The position numbers and the translations under genes were made by a program. A DNA stretch of 18,399 nt, taken from positions 1 to 18,399 of the forward strand of contig JAYVEP010000292.1 in assembly GCA_043749225.1 (NCBI GenBank). The letters run 5' to 3'. The notes under the pieces are model-generated. The model was given only the letters and a program-made list of their open reading frames with translations. It was not told the origin of the DNA and ran no database searches. Shown piece by piece: positions 12,565 through 18,399 of this stretch. Within the stretch, counting starts at the first letter, position 1. Each line of letters begins with the position of its first letter. Origin of the DNA: JANXUC01 sp043749225. GTDB taxonomy: Bacteria > Acidobacteriota > Terriglobia > Terriglobales > Acidobacteriaceae.

Positions 12565-14832
12565 CAATTCATGTTCGAAGTGGTCTTGAATCATGTGGAA
12601 CAGGTGCGCTCTGGCAGCGGGGCCGGAGATGCCGTGTGTTTTGTTGGGATAGATCATGAGATGAAACGGCTTACCGGCTTTGATTAGGGCGTCGATCATC
12701 TGGATGCTGTTCTGGAAATGGACATTGTCATCGCTGGTGCCGTGGACCAGGAGCAGGGAACCGTGCAGATTCGCAGCAGCCTTGGGCGAGGAGGAGGCCT
12801 CATAGCCCTTGGCGTTTTCGCTCAGCAGGCCCATGTAGCGCTCGGTGTAAATGGAATCGTAGTTGCGGGAATCGGTTACGGGAGCGACGGAAACTCCGGC
12901 ACGAAAGCGGTCGGAATGGGTTAGAGCGTAGAGGGTCATGGAGCCGCCGTTGCTCCATCCCCAGATGGCGATGCGATCTTTGTCGAGTTGCGGATAGTCG
13001 GAGAGGAGCTGATCGAGGGCGGCGAGTTGGTCGCGGAGTTCGACGGCGCCGAATTGACCTTTGATGGCGGCGCTGAATTTTTTGTCACGATTGGGAGTGC
13101 CGCGGTTATCCACCGTAAAGACGGCAAAGCCGTGCTGTACGAGGAGTTGATGGAAGAAAGCGAAGCTGAAGCCATCTGCGCCGGAGTCGGCGACGGTTTG
13201 CGCGGCGGGCCCTCCGTAGACGTAAACGACGAGAGGGGTTTTGCCGGATGGGTTGGGTGGCAAGGTGAGTTGGCCGTGGAGAACGGTGCCATCCTCGGCG
13301 TGGAAGTCCAAGAATTTTGGCGCGGTGAAGCCGTAATCGGCGATGCTGCGAGCTTCCCAGAACTTTGTGCACGTTCCATTCACGATACAGAAGGACAGTG
13401 CTGGTGGATGCAGCGTGGACGAAGCGCTGGAAGTGAAGTACTTGCCGCTGTCGGAGACTTCGCCGTGCTCCATGCCAGCTGCTTCTGTGAGGCGGTGGAA
13501 GTGTGAGCCATCGAGTTGAACGGAGTAGAGGTGCTGCTGGCGAGGATCGCCTTCGTTGGCGCTGAGAAAGACGGTAGAAGCGTCCGGCGTTGCGGCGGCG
13601 GCGACGACGGCTTCGACGGAGAGGACTTCGAAATCGCCGTGGGTGAGTTGGCGCTCGAGTTTGGCGTCTTCGGCCAGCGGATCGCTCTGGTTGAAGCTGT
13701 AAAGATAAAGATGGGTGTGGCCATCCTGCCAGCTGGGCCACAGGAAAAGGCTTCTCGGCAAGTCCGCGTTCCCGGATTCGGATTTCAGGATTTGGAAGTC
13801 GTCTCGCACGTAGATCCAGGCATCGCTGGTCTCGCGGAGGACCTTGCGAGTGTGACCGGAATTCACATTGATGAAATAGAGATTGAGTTGATCTTGTTTT
13901 CGATTCAGAACCTGTGCCCAAACGACGCCTGGGCGGACCCAGCCGAAACGGGGAAGATAGCTATCCTGCGCTTCGGGGGAATCGTCTTTGAACGGCGTAA
14001 TCCACTTAACTTTGCCGCTCTTCACGTCAGCGACACCGAGGCGGACGGTGGGGTTGGGATCTCCGACCTTGGGATATTTTTCGTTGTCCAGGTGGGGGTG
14101 TGTGGGCATCCAGTCGGTGATGGGGTAGGTGGGCACGCGCGACTGATCCATTTGGAGAAACGCGATGTGACGGCCGTCGGGCGACCAGAACTGGTTACTG
14201 CGCACACCGAGTTCTTCGGTGTAAACCCAATCGGGCTCGCCGTTGAGGATATCGCCTTTTTCGGCGTCTTTTCTGGGAGAGTCTTTCTCATTGGTGAGCT
14301 GCTTTTCATTGTCGCCATTGATGGAGCGGACGACGAGGTTGTGCTGACGGATAAAGGATACGGACTTGCCGTCGGGGGAGAACTTGGGGTCGCCTGCGGG
14401 CTCCGGGCTTGAAGTGAACTGGATGGCTGTTCCATTTTCCAAGCTGTAGAGCCAGAGCTGGCCATGGGAATCGAATAGGATGTGTTTGGAATCGGGAGCC
14501 CAGTGATAGGCGGCAACCGAGTAGCGGGTAAGGCGCTCTTTTTCGCGCTCATCGGAAACTTTGCTGAGAGGTGGGGCGAGGGAGGCCAGCTTGGCTTCGC
14601 TGACGAGGACGGATTTCAGGGAGGTGGCGGTATCGATGTACCAGAGCTCGCCGTGTTCGCCGGAGTCATCGCGCTGGACGAAGGAAAGTTTGGTGCCGTC
14701 GGGACTCCACTTGAAACCTTCGGGAGTGCGCCCGGTCAGTCCGCCATCGGCGACGAGGGCTTCGATGGTGAGCGGCTTGGTTTGAGCGGCTACAGCGGTG
14801 GCGAGGATAAGGACTACTAGCAAGCGTTTCAT
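12553..14832 (-). CDS. Secreted S9 (DPP-IV-like) serine peptidase
   Basis: A 759-aa exported serine peptidase. A signal peptide covers about residues 1-16 (MKRLLVVLILATAVAAQ). A beta-propeller (about 20-490) follows, with repeated WSPDG/FSPDG blades and the double-Glu motif EPDWVYTEEL (E206, E207) that holds a substrate's free N-terminus in DPP-IV. The C-terminal alpha/beta hydrolase (about 500-755) has oxyanion segment YVYGGP, nucleophile GWSNGG (S627), acid in GTSDDNVH and H733 in NKTHG. It should remove N-terminal dipeptides, probably X-Pro, in the periplasm; specificity is inferred. The nucleophile motif has Asn where DPP-IV usually has Tyr. AGGGAG precedes the ATG at 14832, and a TTGACA box lies upstream. 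With the M13 peptidase nearby it suggests a peptide-scavenging lifestyle. Confidence 0.94.
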   Translation of the reverse strand: MKRLLVVLILATAVAAQTKPLTIEALVADGGLTGRTPEGFKWSPDGTKLSFVQRDDSGEHGELWYIDTATSLKSVLVSEAKLASLAPPLSKVSDEREKERLTRYSVAAYHWAPDSKHILFDSHGQLWLYSLENGTAIQFTSSPEPAGDPKFSPDGKSVSFIRQHNLVVRSINGDNEKQLTNEKDSPRKDAEKGDILNGEPDWVYTEELGVRSNQFWSPDGRHIAFLQMDQSRVPTYPITDWMPTHPHLDNEKYPKVGDPNPTVRLGVADVKSGKVKWITPFKDDSPEAQDSYLPRFGWVRPGVVWAQVLNRKQDQLNLYFINVNSGHTRKVLRETSDAWIYVRDDFQILKSESGNADLPRSLFLWPSWQDGHTHLYLYSFNQSDPLAEDAKLERQLTHGDFEVLSVEAVVAAAATPDASTVFLSANEGDPRQQHLYSVQLDGSHFHRLTEAAGMEHGEVSDSGKYFTSSASSTLHPPALSFCIVNGTCTKFWEARSIADYGFTAPKFLDFHAEDGTVLHGQLTLPPNPSGKTPLVVYVYGGPAAQTVADSGADGFSFAFFHQLLVQHGFAVFTVDNRGTPNRDKKFSAAIKGQFGAVELRDQLAALDQLLSDYPQLDKDRIAIWGWSNGGSMTLYALTHSDRFRAGVSVAPVTDSRNYDSIYTERYMGLLSENAKGYEASSSPKAAANLHGSLLLVHGTSDDNVHFQNSIQMIDALIKAGKPFHLMIYPNKTHGISGPAARAHLFHMIQDHFEHELMAK

Positions 14833-14849
14833 TCTGGCTCCCTGAAGAC

Positions 14850-14878
14850 TGACTAGTTTAAGCTATTTTGGCTGTCAA
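14850..14878 (-). promoter_or_regulatory. Candidate promoter of the DPP-IV-like gene
   Basis: On the minus strand a perfect TTGACA (plus coordinates 14873-14878) is followed after 17 bases by TAGTCA (14850-14855), a weak -10. Start of transcription would fall just before the AGGGAG ribosome site (14838-14843), leaving a very short leader. The -35 match is good; the -10 is poor. Confidence 0.3.
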
Positions 14879-15054
14879 GCGCACTCTGAGATTTCCAGGC
14901 AAGGGCAGCTTCAGGAGGATTCGTAAAGAGCATCAAGATCGGGGAAGGATTACAGTGGCGATTACTGGTTTACACGGGTCTACGCTAAACAAAATGGTCG
15001 CTGGGCAACGGTCGCACTGCAAACGACGTCAATCCAAATGCAATAGTAAAGGAA

Positions 15055-15705
15055 CTAGTTGGTGGCATCGAGAAGGGGTTGTACGATGCTTACAAGAGCA
15101 TTGCCGAGAATCGCGTGCTGTTCTGAATCGAGATGCATGCCGTCGACTTTACTAGTGCTGGTGGCAGTTTCTGCGCCGAAGAAATGGCAGCAGAGATTCG
15201 TCGCAACTTGTTTGTAAGCTTCGGCCAGGCCAGCGCTCTTCTGCTCCGCATCACGAAATTTCGGGGCGAGCGATCCTTTCGGAGAGCGGATCTGCGGCGG
15301 GCACACGATCAGGATTGGTGGCACCGGCATGCCGGGCTCAATGGGAGCTTTGCGGACTTCATTGACCAGGACAGCGACGCCTTGCGCGGCGGACCATGCC
15401 TCGTTGTAAGGATGGGAGAACTGAAAATCGTTGGTTCCCAGCATGAGGATAACGAGGGCAAGCGGGGAATTGATTTCGATGCGTTGCGCCAGGCCCTGTA
15501 GGCCATTTCGGCCTGGCTTAAAAGGATCTTCCAAGACCGTGCGACGGCCGTTGAGGCAGTCTTCGATTACTCGAATCTTGCGGGTGGTTGCGTTGAGTTT
15601 ATTTTCCAGGACTCCAGGCCAACGCTCGTTAAAAGGCAGGCGTGAGCGGGTGTTCGGGATGATGCCCCAAGTCAAGGAGTCAGAATAGACGAGTATTTGT
15701 TGCAT
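15055..15705 (-). CDS. SGNH/GDSL-family hydrolase (esterase-like)
   Basis: A 216-aa single-domain SGNH hydrolase. Block I reads ILVYSDSLTWG with nucleophile S10. Block II is DCLNGRRTVLEDP with the oxyanion Gly53, block III is GTND (90-93), and block V is DGMHLD with D188 and H191. The pattern, including the RRTVLEDP stretch, resembles arylesterase-type members such as MsAcT. Block I has Ser where GDSL proteins have Gly (SDSL); this position is less critical than the Ser nucleophile, so activity is expected. There is no signal peptide, so it is probably cytoplasmic and hydrolyses a small ester; the substrate is unknown. It starts with ATG at 15705. A ten-G run lies about 50 bases upstream of the start. 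Confidence 0.9.
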   Translation of the reverse strand: MQQILVYSDSLTWGIIPNTRSRLPFNERWPGVLENKLNATTRKIRVIEDCLNGRRTVLEDPFKPGRNGLQGLAQRIEINSPLALVILMLGTNDFQFSHPYNEAWSAAQGVAVLVNEVRKAPIEPGMPVPPILIVCPPQIRSPKGSLAPKFRDAEQKSAGLAEAYKQVATNLCCHFFGAETATSTSKVDGMHLDSEQHAILGNALVSIVQPLLDATN

Positions 15706-15753
15706 CTGGCGTTTAGTTTAGCGTGTTTCTTGGGATGGTGTAAGAAAAGGCAA

Positions 15754-15763
15754 GGGGGGGGGG
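15754..15763. repeat. Ten-base poly-G tract
   Basis: An uninterrupted G10 (C10 for the minus strand) in the 131-base gap upstream of the SGNH gene. Tracts this long slip in replication and could alter promoter spacing; they also cause sequencing length errors. Confidence 0.6.
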
Positions 15764-15805
15764 CGCTTTTCCGCAGTCCTTGTTTCGTTTATGGTACGTG
15801 CATTC

Positions 15806-15823
15806 GCGGACAAGAGTGTCCGC
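15806..15823. repeat. REP-like palindrome copy 3
   Basis: GCGGACA-AGAG-TGTCCGC, extended to 15805-15824 by flanking C/G; same orientation as copy 2, followed by the same cgccaca sequence. It ends 14 bases from the M13 peptidase stop. Confidence 0.8.
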
Positions 15824-15836
15824 GCCACACGATCCT

Positions 15837-17915
15837 TCACCAGACGCGGCAGACGTTTTCGTGGGCCATTGGAGTGCCTTTCTTGCAGCCGAAGGCTTGC
15901 TGGAACTCCGGCATGTTGGCGACTGTATTGTTAACGCGGTATTTCGCAACCGTGTGCGGGTTGGTGAGCACCTGCGTGCGGAGAATTTCTGGGCGCAACT
16001 GCGTACACCAGCTATTGGCGTAGGAAAGGAAGAAGCGTTGGCGCGACGTCCAGCCATCGGCGCCTTTTTCGTCCACCGACTTGCCCTCTTTCTTTAGCGC
16101 TGCTTCCAGCGCCATGAAGGCCAGCCGGGTGCCACCATTGTCCGCCGTGTCTTCGCCTTGGGTCAGGCGGCCATTCTGTTTCACTCCTGGGCCAGCTTCA
16201 AGAATGTCCTGCGTGTACTCGTTGGCGATGCAGTTCCCACGCTCGTCGTAGGCTTTGCCATCTTCAGGCGTCCACCAATCGCGGAGATTGCCGGTGGCGT
16301 CGAACTGACGGCCCTGGTCGTCGAAGCCATGAGTGATTTCATGGCCGATGACAGCGCCAATCCCCCCATAGTTTACGGCTGCATCGAGATCTTTTTCAAA
16401 AAACGGCGGCTGCAAAATGCCCGCAGGGAAGTTAATTGTGTTGAGTTGGGGATCGTAGTAAGCGTTGATAGTGGGAGGCGTCATCGTCCAATCGCCGCGA
16501 TCGACGGGCCTTCCGACCTTGTTGAGCTGGCGCTTGAATTCAAACGCTGTGGAAGAATTCACGTTGTGGAGGTAGCTTTCGCTGGAAATCTTGACGGAAG
16601 AATAGTCGCGCCAGGTGTTGGGGTAACCGATTTTGTCTTCGATCCCTTGCAGCTTCTTGGCGGCTTCGATTTTGGTTTGAGGGCTCATCCAGTCAAGGGA
16701 CTTGATATCTTGGTCGAGAGCCGCTTCGATGTCATGTACCAGGCTTAGAACGCGCTGCTTGCTCTCCGGCGGGAAGGCGTGGGCGACATAGGCTTGGCCG
16801 AGGACTTCGCCGAGATCGCGGTCGGCGGCACGGACGCAACGGCGCCAGCGGGGCTGCACGGTTTCGGCGCCAGCGAGTGTGTGACCGTAGAAGGCGAAAT
16901 TCTCTTTGACGAATGGGGTAGACAGATAAGGAGCTGATTCGTGAATCAGATGCCAGCGAAGATAGGTCTTCCAGTGGTTGAGCGGATGTTGCTGGACGAG
17001 TAGCTCAAGGCTTTTGAAGAAGTCGGGCGAGGTGACGAGGTAGTGATGCGGGGCGGGCGCGCCGACTAGCTCGATGTAGCGCTTCCAGTTTAAGGACGGC
17101 GTTAGCGCCTGGAGCTGATCGAGAGACATCTTGTTGTTGAGCTTCTTGGGGTCGCGCCGGGTGATGTTGTCCATAGCCGCTTTGGCCAGGGCGCTTTCTA
17201 TTGTAAGAACAACATCGGCGGACTTGGCGGCTTCTTCCTTGGTTTCGCCGGAAAGTTCGAACATGCGGCGGATGTGGGCTTCGTATTTATTGCGGATTTC
17301 AACGGACTTGGCGTCGTCTTTCAGATAAAAGTCGCGACCGGGCAACGTCATGCCGCCTTGATCCGCGCCGAGAACGACGAGAGATGCGTCGTCGAGATCC
17401 TGGCTGGAGCCGAAGCCGAACATGGGGGCGTTCGCCTGGTTGTCATCGCTGGCCCAGGCCCCGGGAAATGATTTGTGAAGATGGGCGATTTCGTCGATGA
17501 GTTCGGACTTGTCTTTGATGGCGTGGATGCGTTTGAGTTCCGCAGTGAGGTCGCGCATTCCGGCGGCGTCGATGCCTTTTTCGTTCATGCAAGCGGACCA
17601 GTAATCGCCGATCTGTTGTTCGACCAGCGAACGGCCTTCTTTCTTGGCGGCGGCCTGCTCCATGGTTTCGCGGGAGACGTTGAGATTCCAAATGCTGAGA
17701 CCGCTGGCGGTACCCCAGGCTACTTGGTCGGCGGGAATCGGGTTGGCAGCGATCCACTTGTTGCAGGAGTATTTGAAAAAGTCCTGGCAGGGATCCAGCG
17801 AGCGATCAGCCTGGTTGGGGTTGAAGTGCTGGAGCTTGCCTTGTTCGGAGTCGGATTGAGCGGAGACGGCTATACTTATAATGGAACAGATCAGGAGGAG
17901 CTTGATTATTCGCAT
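15837..17915 (-). CDS. Secreted M13 (neprilysin/PepO-type) zinc metallopeptidase
   Basis: A 692-aa M13 endopeptidase that cleaves short oligopeptides outside the cytoplasm. A signal peptide covers about residues 1-20 (MRIIKLLLICSIISIAVSAQ). The N-terminal domain begins with the M13 phrase DPCQDFFKYSCNKWI (about 41-55). The catalytic domain has substrate motif NAYYD, zinc motif HEITH (H525, E526, H529, then GFDDQGRQFD), and the third ligand in GEDTADNGG (E588, D592). It ends with the family-typical CRVW. The frame is open 52 codons further upstream, but I start at 17915 because the signal peptide begins there and AAGGAA precedes it; the upstream part reads as non-coding. Length is normal for the family. 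It is followed on the same strand by the SGNH gene, with a repeat-filled 131-base gap. Confidence 0.95.
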   Translation of the reverse strand: MRIIKLLLICSIISIAVSAQSDSEQGKLQHFNPNQADRSLDPCQDFFKYSCNKWIAANPIPADQVAWGTASGLSIWNLNVSRETMEQAAAKKEGRSLVEQQIGDYWSACMNEKGIDAAGMRDLTAELKRIHAIKDKSELIDEIAHLHKSFPGAWASDDNQANAPMFGFGSSQDLDDASLVVLGADQGGMTLPGRDFYLKDDAKSVEIRNKYEAHIRRMFELSGETKEEAAKSADVVLTIESALAKAAMDNITRRDPKKLNNKMSLDQLQALTPSLNWKRYIELVGAPAPHHYLVTSPDFFKSLELLVQQHPLNHWKTYLRWHLIHESAPYLSTPFVKENFAFYGHTLAGAETVQPRWRRCVRAADRDLGEVLGQAYVAHAFPPESKQRVLSLVHDIEAALDQDIKSLDWMSPQTKIEAAKKLQGIEDKIGYPNTWRDYSSVKISSESYLHNVNSSTAFEFKRQLNKVGRPVDRGDWTMTPPTINAYYDPQLNTINFPAGILQPPFFEKDLDAAVNYGGIGAVIGHEITHGFDDQGRQFDATGNLRDWWTPEDGKAYDERGNCIANEYTQDILEAGPGVKQNGRLTQGEDTADNGGTRLAFMALEAALKKEGKSVDEKGADGWTSRQRFFLSYANSWCTQLRPEILRTQVLTNPHTVAKYRVNNTVANMPEFQQAFGCKKGTPMAHENVCRVW

Positions 17916-17980
17916 GGACGATTCCTTAGTGCGCTGTTTCAACTTGCGCGTGTTTTTAAGTTCGAGTTCAAGGCCGCCAT

Positions 17981-17986
17981 ATTGTA
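17981..17986 (-). promoter_or_regulatory. Possible -10 box of the M13 peptidase gene
   Basis: TACAAT on the minus strand, 66 bases before the ATG. No good -35 sequence lies 16-18 bases further upstream, so this is weak. Confidence 0.25.
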
Positions 17987-18076
17987 GCGGGTTCGTGGAT
18001 GGGCTGGGAATGAGGCGAAAGTGGAGTGTTATGTCTAGGGCATGTTGCACGAGATACGAAATCAAAATCAAAGGCG

Positions 18077-18094
18077 GCGGACAAGAGTGTCCGC
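18077..18094. repeat. REP-like palindrome copy 4
   Basis: GCGGACA-AGAG-TGTCCGC with an extra G/C pair (18076-18095). It lies just after the stop of the rRNA methyltransferase gene and upstream of the M13 gene. Confidence 0.8.
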
Positions 18095-18108
18095 CCTACG
18101 TTTGCAGG

Positions 18109-18399
18109 TCAAACCACGCTCAGGATTAGAGCTTTCAAATAAGCGGTTTCTGGGACAGTCGGGACAACTGGGTGATCTTTGGACTGACCGCGTTTTTCGA
18201 GAATGCGGACTGTGCGATGCGCATCTAGGGATGCGGAAACGACGATACTTTGCATCTCGTGGTCGCTGACATGGTACGAACACGAGCAGGTGATCAGGAC
18301 GCCGCCAGGGCGAAGCATTTTGAGGGCCCGTAGATTGAGTTCTTTGTAGCCGCGCGCCGCTGCATCCAGATCGCGCTTCGATTTTGCGAAAGCTGGTGG
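18109..18399 (-). CDS. rlmI: RlmI-type 23S rRNA (cytosine-C5) methyltransferase, C-terminal end
   Basis: The frame is open from the window edge, giving the last 96 residues of a class I SAM-dependent RNA methyltransferase; the 5' part lies to the right. It begins at the catalytic-site segment PPAFAKSKRDLDAAARGYKELNLRA, the usual DPPAFA motif of the RlmI/RlmK family. The strand MLRPGGVLITCSCSYHVS (with the CSCS signature) and the closing VRILEKRGQSKDHPVVPTVPETAYLKALIL follow; all are conserved in RlmI (m5C1962 of 23S rRNA). Family membership is firm, the exact target base less so. It ends 193 bases upstream of the M13 gene on the same strand, with a REP-like palindrome between. Confidence 0.87.
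   Translation of the reverse strand, partial: PPAFAKSKRDLDAAARGYKELNLRALKMLRPGGVLITCSCSYHVSDHEMQSIVVSASLDAHRTVRILEKRGQSKDHPVVPTVPETAYLKALILSVV

Noticed and set aside
13516..14412. Long plus-strand frame of 298 codons opposite the DPP-IV-like gene
   Set aside because: It mirrors the high-GC codon pattern of the real gene on the other strand, which has clear catalytic motifs and a signal peptide.
17916..18071. 52-residue N-terminal extension of the M13 peptidase
   Set aside because: It would bury the signal peptide; a ribosome site sits just before the ATG at 17915 and the extension reads like non-coding DNA.

Overview
The window looks like a chromosomal stretch of an Acidobacteriota bacterium, probably class Terriglobia. 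This is an inference from several features together: an Oar-like TonB-dependent outer-membrane protein, secreted M13 and S9/DPP-IV peptidases, short dispersed intergenic palindromes, and moderately high GC with mostly minus-strand genes. No rRNA or tRNA gene is visible that would settle it.

Layout. 1-1554 (+) is the C-terminal half of a TonB-dependent receptor. It is separated by a strong hairpin from a convergent minus-strand gene (1634-3796) for an HD-GYP/GAF/degenerate-GGDEF/PilZ c-di-GMP protein. 3797-6421 is an accessory pocket: a broken DUF5131 (phage Gp37/Gp68-type) gene with an in-frame UAG and a replaced 3' end, a DUF5343 protein, and an unrecognised 163-aa protein. A GNAT acetyltransferase (6422-6940, -) follows.

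The centre of the window is a chromosome-segregation locus on the minus strand: rsmG (10344-11057), then about 1.3 kb of non-coding DNA holding six perfect parS palindromes (9128-9807), then parA (8223-9026) and parB (7030-8040). ParA ATPase, ParB clamp and parS centromere make a complete ParABS system, which in other bacteria lies close to the replication origin. The parS array is modular: it has a 31-bp direct repeat, a roughly 200-bp duplication and three copies of a hairpin element. ParB carries an altered CTP-binding motif (GECRWK where GERRxR is usual). RsmG is not followed directly by parA, parA and parB are separated by a REP-like palindrome, and no mnmG lies upstream.

Upstream of rsmG is a frameshifted N-terminal remnant of an ADP-ribosylglycohydrolase (11297-11495), then an MBL-fold hydrolase (11499-12335, -). 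The right third has a secreted DPP-IV-like serine peptidase (12553-14832, -), an SGNH/GDSL esterase (15055-15705, -), a secreted M13 zinc metallopeptidase (15837-17915, -), and the C-terminal end of an RlmI-type rRNA methyltransferase running off the right edge (18109-18399, -). A short palindrome (GCGGACA-N4-TGTCCGC) recurs in four intergenic gaps.

The most notable items are the parS array with its unusual ParB, the mixed c-di-GMP protein, and the two decayed genes. I see no CRISPR array, intact transposase, prophage structural gene or obvious defence operon.
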